The translations under genes were made by a program, and so were the position numbers. DNA of 64,000 nucleotides from Solimonas variicoloris DSM 15731 (lineage in GTDB: Bacteria > Pseudomonadota > Gammaproteobacteria > Nevskiales > Nevskiaceae), in the NCBI RefSeq assembly GCF_000382285.1, contig NZ_KB907933.1, forward strand, positions 83,033-147,032, in the 5' to 3' direction. This document shows positions 39,692 through 49,636 of the stretch, in pieces; position 1 is the stretch's first letter, and each line of letters opens with the position of its first letter. Under the pieces are notes generated by a model that saw only the letters and a program-made list of their open reading frames with translations, was not told where the DNA came from and did not search any database.

Positions 39692-41446
39692 ATGGCGCGC
39701 ATCCCCGATTCCTTCATTCACGATCTGCTGGCGCGGACCGACATCGTCGAGCTGATCGGCTCGCGCGTCGACCTCAAGCGCGCCGGCAAGGAAATGAAGG
39801 GCCTGTCGCCGTTCACCAGCGAGAAGTCGCCGTCGTTCTTCGTCTCACCGCAGAAGCAGATGTTCTTCGACTTCTCGTCCGGCAAGAACGGCACGGCGAT
39901 TTCCTTCCTGATGGAGTACGACCGCCTGTCGTTCGTCGAGGCGGTCGAGGAACTCGCCAAGCGCGCCGGACTCGAAGTCCCCCGTGAAGGCGGCTTCGAG
40001 CCGAAAGTCGTGCTCGACGGCCCGCTCGACGCGCTGGCCGCCGCCCAGCGCTTCTTCACCGAGCGCCTGCGCCAGTCGCCGCCGGCGGTCGAGTACCTGA
40101 AGAAGCGCGGCGTCAGCGGCGAGACCGCGAAGCGCTTCGGCATCGGCTACGCACCGGACAGCTGGGATGCGCTGAGCCAGTTCCTGCAGAACACCCGGCA
40201 CGGCATCGACGCCGGCCTGCTGATCGAGCGCGAGCCGGGCTCCGGCCGCGCCTACGACCGCTTCCGCAATCGCGTGATGTTCCCGATCCGCGACACGCGC
40301 GGGCGGGTCATCGGCTTCGGCGGACGGACCCTCGCCAACGATCCGGCCAAGTATCTGAACTCGCCGGAAACGCCGCTGTTCCACAAGGGTCGCAATCTCT
40401 ATGGCCTGTACGAGGCGCGCACCTCGACGACCGGCGCATTGCCGTATCTGATCGTCGTCGAAGGCTACATGGACGTGGTGATGCTGTCGCAGTACGGCAT
40501 CCGCGAGGCGGTCGGCACGCTGGGCACGGCGACCACGCGCGAACATCTGCAGCTGCTGTTCAAGTCGACCAGCAAGATCGTGTTCTGCTTCGACGGCGAC
40601 CGCGCCGGCCGCGCCGCGGCCTGGCGCGCGCTGGAGCAAGCCCTGCCGGAAACGCACGAGGGCCGCGAGTGCGCGTTCATGTTCATTCCGGAAGGCCACG
40701 ACCCGGACACCTGGGTCCAGGAGATCGGCGCCGAGGCCTTCCGCGAGAAGATCGCCGAGGCGGCGCCGCTGTCACAGTTCCTGCTCGACTCACTCACCAA
40801 ACAGGTCAATCTCGGCTCGCTGGAAGGGCGCGCGCGCCTCATCGCCCTGGCCCGCCCGCATCTCGACAAGCTGCCGGCCGGCGCGCTGCGCACCCTGCTG
40901 ATCGACGAACTGGCGCGACGCGCGCGCCTCGGCCGCGACGATGTCGAGGGCATGCTCGGCGCCGCGCGGACCGGCGCTGCGCCGCCACCGGAAACCGCGG
41001 CCGCCGAGCCGGCGCGGGCGGCGCCCGGCGCCTCGCGGCCGATCCGCCGCGCGATGCAGCTGCTGCTGGAGCGGCCGCGGCTGGCCGAGCAGGTCGAGCA
41101 CATCGATCTGCTGGCGCAGGCTGGCGTGCCGGGCGTCGACGTGCTGATCGAGGCGATCGACTTCTTCAACGCCCATCCGGACGCCCGCGCGGCGCAGCTC
41201 GTCGAAGCCTGGAAAGACACGGCCAAGGGCCGCGGCGTGCAGAAACTGCTGGCGCAGGAAGCGCCGCTCGTCGACGAAACGATTGAAACCGAGTTCCGCG
41301 ACACCATAAATCGCTTGACGTTCAGGGCGCTCGAGGCCGAGGCGACGCGCCTGCTGGAAGAATCCCGGCACCGAGAGCTGACGCGCGCGGAACTGGGAAT
41401 CATCGAGTCCCTGCACCGCAGCCGCCCGCCCAAATCCCGGCGATGA
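39692..41446 (+). CDS. dnaG: DNA primase with degenerated zinc-ribbon
   Basis: 584 residues. N-terminal domain, TOPRIM core (VVEGYMDVVMLSQ, FCFDGDRAGRAAA) and C-terminal DnaB-binding helices are present. It makes RNA primers at the fork. The N-terminal CHC2 zinc ribbon is recognisable from EKSPSFFVSP, but every ligand is replaced: the CPFH pair reads SPFT (S39, T42) and the CFGC pair reads DFSS (D60, S63). Alphaproteobacterial primases are known to show a similar SPF...DFSSGK version; finding it in a gammaproteobacterial operon is notable. Confidence 0.96.
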   Translation: MARIPDSFIHDLLARTDIVELIGSRVDLKRAGKEMKGLSPFTSEKSPSFFVSPQKQMFFDFSSGKNGTAISFLMEYDRLSFVEAVEELAKRAGLEVPREGGFEPKVVLDGPLDALAAAQRFFTERLRQSPPAVEYLKKRGVSGETAKRFGIGYAPDSWDALSQFLQNTRHGIDAGLLIEREPGSGRAYDRFRNRVMFPIRDTRGRVIGFGGRTLANDPAKYLNSPETPLFHKGRNLYGLYEARTSTTGALPYLIVVEGYMDVVMLSQYGIREAVGTLGTATTREHLQLLFKSTSKIVFCFDGDRAGRAAAWRALEQALPETHEGRECAFMFIPEGHDPDTWVQEIGAEAFREKIAEAAPLSQFLLDSLTKQVNLGSLEGRARLIALARPHLDKLPAGALRTLLIDELARRARLGRDDVEGMLGAARTGAAPPPETAAAEPARAAPGASRPIRRAMQLLLERPRLAEQVEHIDLLAQAGVPGVDVLIEAIDFFNAHPDARAAQLVEAWKDTAKGRGVQKLLAQEAPLVDETIETEFRDTINRLTFRALEAEATRLLEESRHRELTRAELGIIESLHRSRPPKSRR

Positions 41447-41482
41447 TGGAACCCATCGTCGCCAAAACCGTCAGACTGGCCG

Positions 41483-41488
41483 TATAAT
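41483..41488 (+). promoter_or_regulatory. -10 box before rpoD
   Basis: Perfect TATAAT 53 bp before the rpoD start codon. The -35 region is poor. Would allow rpoD expression independent of the upstream operon. Confidence 0.5.
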
Positions 41489-41541
41489 AGCCAGTTCTCC
41501 GCCTGATCCGCCGCTCGCCGGCGCTATGTGAAGAGTCCCGC

Positions 41542-43449
41542 ATGGCCAACACCAGCAATTCCGCCGCCAATTCCGACCGCGCCGACAAGACGGCCGCCGA
41601 GAAGCAGGCTCAGAAGCAATCGCAGATCAAACTGCTGATCGCGCTCGGCAAGGAGAAGGGCTACCTCACCTACGCCGAAGTGGCCGACCATCTGCCGGAA
41701 ATCGTCGATACCGAGCAGATCGAAGACATCATCAGCATGATCCAGGCGATGGGCATCCCGGTGCACGAGGAAGCCCCGCAGGAAGACGAACAGCTGTTCT
41801 CCGAACCGGCGGTCGTCGCGACCAACGAGGAAGAGGAAGACGCCGCCGAGGAGGCCGCCGCAGCGATCGCCGCGCTCGACGACCAGTTCGGCCGCACCAC
41901 CGACCCGGTGCGCATGTACATGCGCGAGATGGGCTCGGTCGAACTGCTCGACCGCGAGGGCGAGATCCGCATCGCCAAGCGCATCGAGGAAGGCCTCAAC
42001 GAGGCCATGTTCGCGATGGCGCAGTATCCGGAGACGGTCGCGATCCTGCTCGAATCGCACGAGAACGCCAAGCAGGGCAAGAAGCGCCTGGCCGACATCA
42101 TCAGCGGCTTCTTCGATCCGAACGCCGAAGAGGCCGCGCCGGAAGAACTGCCGGAAGAGGACGTCGAAGAGGAAGAAGAGGACGAAGCCGAGAGCGGCGA
42201 TGACGACGGCGAGGAAGAAGCCGCCGACACCGGTCCGGACCCGGTGCTGGCCGCCGAGAAGTTCGCGGAGCTGCAGTCGCTCTACGACCATGCCTGGGAC
42301 TCGCTGCTCAAGCTCGGCGCCGGCCATCCGAAGACGCAGGCCAAACGTGAAGCGGTGGCCAGCCACATCATGACCTTCAAGCTCTCGCCGAAGATCGTCG
42401 ACGAGATCACGCAGAACCTGCGCGCGAAGATCGAGATGATCCGCGAGACCGAGAAGTCGATCATGCGCATCTGCGTCGTCGACGCCGGCATGACGCGTGA
42501 GGAGTTCATCAAGATCTACCGTGAGTCCAACGGCGCGACCAGCCCGGACTGGGTGCAGAAGCTGATCCGCGCCAAGCGCAAGTACTCGTCCGAGCTGAAC
42601 ACCCGCCAGGAAGAGATCTACGCGCTGCAGGAACAGCTGCGCAAGATGGAAGGCGACAACCTGATTTCGCTCGACGAGATCAAGGACATCAACCGCCGCA
42701 TGAACGTCGGCGAGGCCAAGGCCCGCCGCGCGAAGAAGGAAATGGTCGAGGCCAACCTGCGCCTCGTCATCTCGATCGCCAAGAAGTACACGAACCGCGG
42801 CCTGCAATTCCTCGACCTGATTCAGGAAGGCAACATCGGCCTGATGAAGGCGGTCGACAAGTTCGAATACCGCCGCGGCTACAAGTTCTCGACGTATGCC
42901 ACGTGGTGGATCCGCCAGGCCATCACCCGCTCGATCGCCGACCAGGCGCGCACCATCCGCATTCCGGTGCACATGATCGAGACCATCAACAAGCTCAACC
43001 GCATTTCCCGCCAGATGCTGCAGGAGATGGGCCGCGAGCCGACGCCGGAAGAACTGGCGAAGAAGATGGAGATGCCCGAGGACAAGATCCGCAAGGTGCT
43101 CAAGATCGCCAAGGAACCGATCTCGATGGAAACGCCGATCGGCGACGACGAGGATTCGCACCTCGGCGATTTCATCGAGGACACCGCCGCGGTTTCGCCG
43201 CAGGAAGCGGCAACCTCGCAGTCGCTGTCGGAAGCCACGCACCAGATCCTCGCATCGCTGACGCCGCGCGAGGCCAAGGTGCTGCGCATGCGCTTCGGCA
43301 TCGACATGAACACCGACCACACGCTCGAAGAGGTCGGCAAGCAGTTCGACGTGACGCGCGAGCGCATCCGCCAGATCGAAGCCAAGGCGCTGCGCAAGCT
43401 ACGTCATCCGAGCCGCGCCAACTACCTGCGCAGCTTCCTCGACGAGTAA
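41542..43449 (+). CDS. rpoD: RNA polymerase primary sigma factor RpoD
   Basis: 635 residues of sigma-70 group 1. Region 1.1 at the N-terminus, region 1.2 ([21 protein letters not shown]), a long non-conserved region with a strongly acidic Glu/Asp stretch at ~190-225, region 2 ([28 protein letters not shown]), region 3, and region 4 helix-turn-helix ([17 protein letters not shown]). It directs housekeeping transcription. The acidic insert is normal for the gammaproteobacterial type. The region 2.4 and 4.2 sequences are canonical, so ordinary -35/-10 promoters can be expected in this genome. Confidence 0.98.
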   Translation: MANTSNSAANSDRADKTAAEKQAQKQSQIKLLIALGKEKGYLTYAEVADHLPEIVDTEQIEDIISMIQAMGIPVHEEAPQEDEQLFSEPAVVATNEEEEDAAEEAAAAIAALDDQFGRTTDPVRMYMREMGSVELLDREGEIRIAKRIEEGLNEAMFAMAQYPETVAILLESHENAKQGKKRLADIISGFFDPNAEEAAPEELPEEDVEEEEEDEAESGDDDGEEEAADTGPDPVLAAEKFAELQSLYDHAWDSLLKLGAGHPKTQAKREAVASHIMTFKLSPKIVDEITQNLRAKIEMIRETEKSIMRICVVDAGMTREEFIKIYRESNGATSPDWVQKLIRAKRKYSSELNTRQEEIYALQEQLRKMEGDNLISLDEIKDINRRMNVGEAKARRAKKEMVEANLRLVISIAKKYTNRGLQFLDLIQEGNIGLMKAVDKFEYRRGYKFSTYATWWIRQAITRSIADQARTIRIPVHMIETINKLNRISRQMLQEMGREPTPEELAKKMEMPEDKIRKVLKIAKEPISMETPIGDDEDSHLGDFIEDTAAVSPQEAATSQSLSEATHQILASLTPREAKVLRMRFGIDMNTDHTLEEVGKQFDVTRERIRQIEAKALRKLRHPSRANYLRSFLDE

Positions 43450-43483
43450 GCGCGACGCCAAGAGCGTTGCAGCGACTGTAAAC

Positions 43484-43512
43484 AAGAAGGCCCCGCCGAG
43501 CGGGGCCTTCTT
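43484..43512. terminator. Bidirectional terminator after rpoD
   Basis: AAGAAGGCCCCGC and GCGGGGCCTTCTT are perfect 13-bp arms with CGA loop. Shared by rpoD and the convergent barrel-protein gene. Confidence 0.9.
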
Positions 43513-43532
43513 CGTTGTCGCGGAGCGGTTTC

Positions 43533-44183
43533 TCAGCGCGCGCCGATCGTCAGGCGCAAGCCGACGCGCAGGTCGTCGAATTTCAACTCGTCGCTGCCGT
43601 CCTTCAGGTCGGTTGCGCGATAGTCGGCGAACAGGCCACACCACGAGTTGATGCTGAACGCCGCGCCGACCAGATACTCCAGGCCGTCGCTCGAATCGCC
43701 GCCCTCTTCGACCTTGACGTAACCGACCTGCCCGTACAGCTGCAGCTGCGGCAGCGCGTCGTACTCGACGCGGCCATGCAGCCCGTAGCCGTCCGGCTTG
43801 GCCTCGACGGTGCCGAAGCCGTCCGGCTTGATCTTCATGTCCAGCGCGACGTATTCGGCCATCACACCCAGCCGCAGCGCGCCCGGCGACAGCCAGCCAG
43901 CACCGGCGCGCCATTGGTCGACGTCGATCTCGCCACCATCATCGTCGAGAGTCGCGGTCTGATATTCGCCGCTGAGGCGGAAGCCGGAAGCGGACAGCGG
44001 CAGCTGCACCCGCACGCCGAAGCCATCACCGTCGATGTCGCCGCTGTCGCCGCCGCTCTCGACCTCGAGCTTCGATTGCGCGAGGTAATAGACGTCGAAG
44101 ACTTGCGCCGGCGGCGGCGCGGCGGCCTGCGCGAGCGCCGGTGCCAGCAGCAGCGGCCATGCGGCCCATTTCACGATCTTCAT
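43533..44183 (-). CDS. Outer-membrane beta-barrel protein, unknown role
   Basis: 216 residues. Signal peptide MKIVKWAAWPLLLAPALAQA, then alternating amphipathic strands (VRVQLPLSASGFRLSGEYQT, LHGRVEYDALPQLQLYGQVG, LRVGLRLTIGAR) of a small 8-strand barrel. The start follows GGGGAGAATC. No specific family recognised; similar proteins are annotated only as putative porins or YfaZ/OmpA-like barrels. Probably transcribed alone. Confidence 0.65.
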   Translation of the reverse strand: MKIVKWAAWPLLLAPALAQAAAPPPAQVFDVYYLAQSKLEVESGGDSGDIDGDGFGVRVQLPLSASGFRLSGEYQTATLDDDGGEIDVDQWRAGAGWLSPGALRLGVMAEYVALDMKIKPDGFGTVEAKPDGYGLHGRVEYDALPQLQLYGQVGYVKVEEGGDSSDGLEYLVGAAFSINSWCGLFADYRATDLKDGSDELKFDDLRVGLRLTIGAR

Positions 44184-44319
44184 GGATTCTCCCCTGCTTG
44201 TTCTTGCCTGTTCGTTGTCGCCTGTCGATGCGCCCCCTGAAGAACGCCCGCGGATATTAGACAGCCATACCGCGTGCCCGCCGCCGAGTGGCGCACAAAA
44301 ACCGACGCCGTTGATACCG

Positions 44320-44342
44320 AAAGCCCCGCACGCGGCGGGGCT
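44320..44342 (-). terminator. Hairpin after the second barrel gene
   Basis: Minus strand AGCCCCGC / GCGGGGCT followed by TTTC. Moderate terminator for the gene at 44370-44954. Confidence 0.5.
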
Positions 44343-44369
44343 GAGATGCACGGCGATCCGGGTGGCGCG

Positions 44370-44954
44370 TCAGTTGCCCCAGGCGTAGCCGAAGCCCAGC
44401 AGGCCGGTGAAGGAATTCGCGTGTTCACGAATGCCGTTGTCGAACGACATTTCGTCGGTGCCGAGCAGCCAGCGCGCATCGACGCTCACAACCAGGTGGT
44501 GCGCGAAATGCAGCTGCGCACCGGTGCTGACGGCATAACCCAGGCTTTGCTCGTCGTCGTCGTGGTCGTAGTGATAGCTGTCCTCGTAGGAAACGTAGAC
44601 GCTGGTGCCGGCCAGGGCAGCGCCGACGTAGGGCCGGAACAGACCGTCGGGCCGCATCAGCCGCAGACCGATGGCGACATCGATCGCCGAGAAGCTGCCG
44701 TCGTAGACGCCAAGATCGGGGCGATCGAAATCGTCGCCCGAGAGCTGCACGCTGCCCGTCGCATAGAGCGGCAGTTCGCCGAGCTGCACGTCGGCGAGCA
44801 CGCCGACGGCGGCTTGGGAGCGAACGTCGTAGATCCCCCACTGGCTGCCATCGAGGTGGCGCCAGCCGAGTCCGCCGCTCACCGAACCGCCCGCCTGCGC
44901 GAGCCCCGTGGACACCAGTGCCGACAAGGCGGCGATGAACTGCAGGTAGCGCAT
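44370..44954 (-). CDS. Outer-membrane beta-barrel protein, OmpW/opacity-like
   Basis: 194 residues with a signal peptide ending in GLAQA. Beta-strand pattern and phrases such as GLRLMRPDGLFRPYVGAALAG and a C-terminal FGYAWGN suggest an OmpW- or opacity-type barrel. It has a His/Asp cluster (YHYDHDDDE) in one extracellular loop, which could bind metal. GGGAGGAAGA precedes the ATG. Function unknown. Confidence 0.65.
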   Translation of the reverse strand: MRYLQFIAALSALVSTGLAQAGGSVSGGLGWRHLDGSQWGIYDVRSQAAVGVLADVQLGELPLYATGSVQLSGDDFDRPDLGVYDGSFSAIDVAIGLRLMRPDGLFRPYVGAALAGTSVYVSYEDSYHYDHDDDEQSLGYAVSTGAQLHFAHHLVVSVDARWLLGTDEMSFDNGIREHANSFTGLLGFGYAWGN

Positions 44955-45019
44955 TCTTCCTCCCGAAGCGATCAACGTGCCGACGGCACCCCGCGAGTAT
45001 AGAAGCCGACGCGCGGCAC

Positions 45020-45054
45020 AAAAAAAGACGCGACGCACAGTGGCGCCGCGTCTT
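45020..45054 (-). terminator. Terminator of the cytochrome c pair
   Basis: Minus strand AAGACGCG / CGCGTCTT with a 14-base loop and a run of seven T. Lies 25 bp after the second cytochrome gene. Confidence 0.8.
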
Positions 45055-45079
45055 CGGGTGAGGCGCCGCCGCGGGCGGC

Positions 45080-45424
45080 TCAGGGCTGCTTGCCGTGCCC
45101 GGCGACCGAGGGCGTGTAGAGCGGCCCATCCTGGGCGGCAAAATAGTGGGCGAGCGCCTTGATGTCCTCGTCGGCGAGCGAGGCGGCCTGCGCCGCCATG
45201 ATCGGGTTCTTGCGCGCGCCGCTCTTGTACTGGTGCAGTGCTTGCTCGAGGTAGTTCGCGTACTGGCCGGCGAGCACCGGATAGGTCGGCGCAATCGGCT
45301 TGGCGCCACGTTCGCCGTGGCAGGACGTGCAGACGGCAGCCTTCTGCGGGGCGGCGGCATCGGCCGCCAGCGCTGGAGCGGCGGGCAGCAGGCCCAGCAC
45401 GGCAATGGCAATCGAACGCTTCAT
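45080..45424 (-). CDS. Class I cytochrome c
   Basis: 114 residues: signal peptide to ALA, heme-binding CTSCH at 32-36, and a distal Met in KNPIMAAQAASL. Fold resembles half of cytochrome c4 or a c5-type domain. A small periplasmic electron carrier. It sits 10 bp after a paralogous cytochrome, so the pair may act as a split two-heme c4 or successive carriers. Confidence 0.88.
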   Translation of the reverse strand: MKRSIAIAVLGLLPAAPALAADAAAPQKAAVCTSCHGERGAKPIAPTYPVLAGQYANYLEQALHQYKSGARKNPIMAAQAASLADEDIKALAHYFAAQDGPLYTPSVAGHGKQP

Positions 45425-45434
45425 GAGTCGACCT

Positions 45435-45776
45435 TTACGGATGCTTGGGCGCGGTGGCGAGGAACGCGGCAATGTCGGCGATATCCTGATCGGACATGCT
45501 CGCCGCCTGCGCATGCATGGTGCCGTGCGGCCGGTTGCCGGCCTTGTACTCCTGCAGCGCCGCCGCGAGATACTCGGCCGGCTGGCCGCCGAGCTTCGGC
45601 ACGCGGTAGGTCGGATACGCGTTGTTGTACTTCGGAATGCCGTGACAACCCATGCAGGTGTTGGCCTTGACGCGGCCGGCCTCGGCATTGCCCTCCGCGG
45701 CCTGGACGGCCGGGGCGGCGAGCGCGAGGGCGAGCGGAGCGGCGAGGGCGAGAACACCCCAACGCGCAGACTTCAT
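45435..45776 (-). CDS. Class I cytochrome c
   Basis: 113 residues with signal peptide, heme site CMGCH at 41-45 and distal Met in HGTMHAQAASM. Alignable with the next gene over the PxLxGQxAxYLxxALxxYKxG-R block, a sign of tandem duplication. Periplasmic electron transfer; partner oxidase not in the window. Confidence 0.88.
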   Translation of the reverse strand: MKSARWGVLALAAPLALALAAPAVQAAEGNAEAGRVKANTCMGCHGIPKYNNAYPTYRVPKLGGQPAEYLAAALQEYKAGNRPHGTMHAQAASMSDQDIADIAAFLATAPKHP

Positions 45777-45997
45777 GATTTGCTCTCCCCGTAACTGATA
45801 ATGAAGCGGACAAGTTCAGTCTTACTTATAAGCCGCCCTATGTTCCGGAAATTGCCGGCGCCGGTCAACGCAGCGTCCGGTGGCGCGCGGCGCCAAGTCT
45901 GGAGCAGGCCGCCGGCGAACTGCTACCCTCGCCCCCCGTCAACCCGCGAACGCCCGCCGTCGATGACCACTCCCCGCTTCCCGCCGGCCGACCGGGC

Positions 45998-47524
45998 ATG
46001 GTGAGCCTGATGCGCCGGTCGCGCCCGGCACGCAATCGCGCGCAGGAATTCGCCGCGGTCGATCTGGGCTCGAACAGCTTCCACATGCTGGTCGCGCGCA
46101 GCGACGGCGGCGAACTGCAGATCATCGACCGCCTGCGCGAACCGGTGCGGCTCGCCGCGGGCCTCGAAGCCGACCGCCGCCTGAGCCCGCTGGTCGCGGC
46201 GCGCGCCCTCGCCTGCCTGCAGCGCTTCGGCGAACGGCTGCGCGGCATCCCGTCGTCGCAGGTCCGCGCCGTCGGCACCAACACCATGCGCAAGCTCAAG
46301 GTCGGCAGCGATTTCATACCGGCCGCCGAAGCCGCGCTGGGCCACCCGATCGAGGTCATCGCCGGCCCCGAGGAAGCGCGACTGGTCTATGGCGGCGTCA
46401 TCCATGGCCGCGGCCGCGCGAAACCGCGACGCCTCGTGGTCGACATCGGCGGCGGCAGCACGGAACTGATCATCGGCCGCGGCGAGGCGCCGCGCCTGCT
46501 CGAGTCGGTCTCGCTCGGCTGCGTCGTGCATACGCAGCGCTTCTTCGCCGACGGCCGCATCACGCCGTCGCGCTTCGCGCGCGCGCGGCTGGCGGCGGCG
46601 CTCGAACTGGAATTCCTCGCGCAGCCCTACCGCCGCGCCGGCTGGGACCTGGCGGTCGGCTCCTCGGGCACGATCCGCGGCATCTGGCGCGTGCTGCGGG
46701 AGCGCGGCTGGATCGACGAGGAGATCACCCGCGGCGGTCTCGAGCAGCTGATCGAGCTGGTGCAGCGTCGCCGGCACGTCGCGGATATCGATTTCCCGGC
46801 GCTGCGCGAGGACCGCCGGCCGGTCTTCGTCGGCGGCCTCGCAGTGCTGGCCGGCGTCTTCGACACGCTGGCGGTCGAGCGCATGGAAAGCTCGGACCGC
46901 GCGCTGCGCGAAGGCCTGCTCTACGACCTGCTCGGCCGTCTCAGCAACCAGGACGTGCGCGATGCCGCCGTGCAGGCGATGGCGCGTCGCTACGGCGTCG
47001 ATGCCATGCACGCGCACGATCTGGAACGCACCGCCCTGCGCATCCTCGGTCAGGTCGCGCCCGCCTGGCAGCTCGAAGCGCCGGCGATGGCGCAGTTCCT
47101 GCGCTGGGCCGCGCAGCTGCACGAGGTCGGCCTCGCCATCACCCACAACGGCTACCACAAGCACAGCGAGTACATCGTCCGCCACAGCGACATGCAGGGC
47201 TTTTCGCAGACCGACCAGCAGGTGCTCGCCGCGCTTGTGCGTCTGCACCGCGGCAAGTTCGCCGACGACGTGCTGCTGGAACTGCCGGCCAACTGGCTCG
47301 AACCGACGCGGCGCCTGGCGATCGTTCTGCGTCTGGCCTATCTGCTGCACCGCTCGCGCGCGCCGGACCTGCGTCCGCCGATCCGCGTCGAGGCGACGCG
47401 CAAGAGCATCGCGCTCGGCTTCACCCGCGACGGCTGGCTGGCGCGGCACCCGCTGACGCTGGCCGATCTCGAACGCGAGCAGGAATATCTGTCGGCCCAG
47501 CCGCTCAAGCTGCGCCTGATCTAG
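45998..47524 (+). CDS. ppx: Exopolyphosphatase Ppx/GppA family
   Basis: 508 residues of the ASKHA fold. AAVDLGSNSFHMLVAR, the catalytic ETI-like block near VIAGPEEARLVYGG, and VDIGGGSTELIIG are family signatures; the C-terminal HD-like region (LHEVGLAITHNGYHKHS) is complete. It hydrolyses polyphosphate from the end. Convergent with ppk, the opposing synthase. Ppx and GppA cannot be cleanly separated from sequence alone. Confidence 0.95.
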   Translation: MVSLMRRSRPARNRAQEFAAVDLGSNSFHMLVARSDGGELQIIDRLREPVRLAAGLEADRRLSPLVAARALACLQRFGERLRGIPSSQVRAVGTNTMRKLKVGSDFIPAAEAALGHPIEVIAGPEEARLVYGGVIHGRGRAKPRRLVVDIGGGSTELIIGRGEAPRLLESVSLGCVVHTQRFFADGRITPSRFARARLAAALELEFLAQPYRRAGWDLAVGSSGTIRGIWRVLRERGWIDEEITRGGLEQLIELVQRRRHVADIDFPALREDRRPVFVGGLAVLAGVFDTLAVERMESSDRALREGLLYDLLGRLSNQDVRDAAVQAMARRYGVDAMHAHDLERTALRILGQVAPAWQLEAPAMAQFLRWAAQLHEVGLAITHNGYHKHSEYIVRHSDMQGFSQTDQQVLAALVRLHRGKFADDVLLELPANWLEPTRRLAIVLRLAYLLHRSRAPDLRPPIRVEATRKSIALGFTRDGWLARHPLTLADLEREQEYLSAQPLKLRLI

Positions 47525-47560
47525 GCGCGCCCACGCCACCGGCCCGGCGCGCGGCGCGCG

Positions 47561-49636
47561 CTACTCCTCCATCAGGCGCTGCTGGATCGGCTTGCCTTCG
47601 ACCTTCTCGGCGCGCTGGTACGAGCCATCGGCCTGCAGGAACCAGCTCTGGGCAGTGTCCTGCAGATAGCCGTGCAGGTCGCCGACGATGCGCTCGCGCA
47701 GGCGGCGGTCGGCGATCGGGAACGCCACCTCGACGCGCTTGAACAGGTTGCGCTCCATCCAGTCGGCGCTCGACAGGTAAAGCTCGGGCTCGCCGCCGTT
47801 GGCGAAGAAGTAGACACGGTGGTGCTCAAGGAAGCGGCCGACCACCGAGCGCACCGTGATGTGCTCGGACAAGCCCTTCACGCCGGGCCGCAGCGAGCAC
47901 ATGCCGCGCACGATCAGGTCGATCTTCACGCCGGCCTGCGAGGCGCGGTACAGCGCCTGGATCATTTCCGATTCCACCAGCGCGTTCATCTTGGCGATGA
48001 TCTGCGCCGGCCTGCCCTTCTTCGCCAGCTCGATCTCGCGCTCGATCTTGGCGTGGACCTGCTTGGCGAGCGTGAACGGAGACTGCAGCAGACGGGTGAG
48101 CTTGGTGACCTTGCCGAGGCTGGTCAGCTGCAGGAACACCGCGTGCACGTCGTGGCAGATCGCCGGATCGGCGGTGAACAGGCCGTAGTCGGTATACATG
48201 CGCGCAGTGCGCGGATGGTAGTTGCCGGTGCCCAGGTGCGCGTACTGGCGCAGCCCGCCTTCCTCGCGCCGCACCACCAGGCACATCTTGGCGTGCGTCT
48301 TGTAGCCGACCACGCCGTAGACGACGTGCGCGCCGACATCCTGCAGCTGCTCGGCGAGATCGATGTTGTTGGCCTCGTCGAAGCGCGCGCGAAGTTCGAC
48401 GACCACCGTCACTTCCTTGCCGTTGCTCGCCGCCTCGATCAGCGCATCGACGATCGCCGACTTGTCGCCGGTGCGGTACAGGGTCTGCTTGATCGCCAGC
48501 ACTTTCGGATCGCGCGCCGCCTGACGCAGGAACTCGACGACCGGCGCGAACGAATCGTACGGATGATGCAGCAGCTGGTCGCGCTCGCGGATCGCCGCGA
48601 ACAGATCGGGGCCGGCCAGCGCCTTGGGCACGCGCGGCGTGAACGGCGGGTACTTGAGGTCCGGACGATCGACGAGGTCCGGAATCGCCATCAGGCGGTT
48701 GAGGTTGACCGGGCCGTTGACCTGGAACACGTCGTCCGGCGTCAGCTGCGCGACGTCCATCAGGTACTGCCACATCTGCTCGGGACAGTTGTGCGCGACT
48801 TCGAGGCGCACGATGTCGCCCCACTGGCGCTGCGACAGCTCGCCTTCGAGCGCCTCCATCAGATCCTTGGCTTCTTCCTCGTCGACCAGCAGGTCGGAGT
48901 TGCGCGTCAGGCGGAACTGGTAGCAGCCGCTCGCCTCCATGCCGGGAAACAGCTCGTCGACGTAGGCGTGGATCACGCTCGACAGGAACACGAAGTCGTA
49001 CGGTCCGCTGCCGGCGACGTCGCGCGGAATCTGGATCAGACGCGGCAGCGCGCGCGGCGCCTGCACGACGGCGAAGCCGGTGTTGCGGCCGAACGCATCC
49101 TTGCCCGACAGCTGCACGATGAAGTTCAGCGACTTGTTGAGAATGCGCGGAAACGGATGCGCCGGATCGAGGCCGAGCGGCGACAGCACCGGTGCCAGCT
49201 CGTTCTGGAAGTAATTGCGCAACCAGGCGTCCTGCTCGGCGCTCCACTCGCTGCGGCGCACGAAGCGGATTTTCTCGCGCTCCAGCGCCGGAATCAGCAC
49301 GTCGTTGAAGACCCGGTACTGCTCGGCGACCAGCGCGTGCGCGCGCGTGCTGATCGCCGCCAGGGTCTCGGCCGGCGACATGCCGTCGGCGCCGCGGTTC
49401 AGCGGATTGAGCTCGGCCATCTGCTGCAGGCCGGCGACGCGGATCTCGAAGAACTCGTCGAGATTCGAGCTGGAAATGCACAGGAACTTGAGCCGCTCGA
49501 GCAGCGGCACCGTCTCGTCGAGCGCCTGCGCGAGGACGCGGCGGTTGAATTCGAGCAGCGACAGTTCGCGGTTGAGGAACAGGTCGGCGCTCTGGAAGCT
49601 CAGTTCGACGGGAAGTTCGGGCGGGGTCTTGCTCAT
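47561..49636 (-). CDS. ppk: Polyphosphate kinase 1
   Basis: 691 residues with all four Ppk1 domains: N-terminal LNRELSLLEFNRRVLAQA, head domain, and two PLD-like catalytic domains. The phospho-accepting histidine is in GYKTHAKMCLV, followed by YAHLGTGNYHPRTA. It polymerises the gamma phosphate of ATP to polyP. The start at MSKTPPEL is chosen over a 36-codon upstream extension. The gene pair ppx/ppk is tail to tail, unlike the ppk-ppx operon of enteric bacteria. Confidence 0.97.
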   Translation of the reverse strand: MSKTPPELPVELSFQSADLFLNRELSLLEFNRRVLAQALDETVPLLERLKFLCISSSNLDEFFEIRVAGLQQMAELNPLNRGADGMSPAETLAAISTRAHALVAEQYRVFNDVLIPALEREKIRFVRRSEWSAEQDAWLRNYFQNELAPVLSPLGLDPAHPFPRILNKSLNFIVQLSGKDAFGRNTGFAVVQAPRALPRLIQIPRDVAGSGPYDFVFLSSVIHAYVDELFPGMEASGCYQFRLTRNSDLLVDEEEAKDLMEALEGELSQRQWGDIVRLEVAHNCPEQMWQYLMDVAQLTPDDVFQVNGPVNLNRLMAIPDLVDRPDLKYPPFTPRVPKALAGPDLFAAIRERDQLLHHPYDSFAPVVEFLRQAARDPKVLAIKQTLYRTGDKSAIVDALIEAASNGKEVTVVVELRARFDEANNIDLAEQLQDVGAHVVYGVVGYKTHAKMCLVVRREEGGLRQYAHLGTGNYHPRTARMYTDYGLFTADPAICHDVHAVFLQLTSLGKVTKLTRLLQSPFTLAKQVHAKIEREIELAKKGRPAQIIAKMNALVESEMIQALYRASQAGVKIDLIVRGMCSLRPGVKGLSEHITVRSVVGRFLEHHRVYFFANGGEPELYLSSADWMERNLFKRVEVAFPIADRRLRERIVGDLHGYLQDTAQSWFLQADGSYQRAEKVEGKPIQQRLMEE

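Noticed and set aside
42110..42235. Acidic insert in RpoD as an unusual domain
   Set aside because: A Glu/Asp-rich non-conserved region is normal in gammaproteobacterial RpoD.
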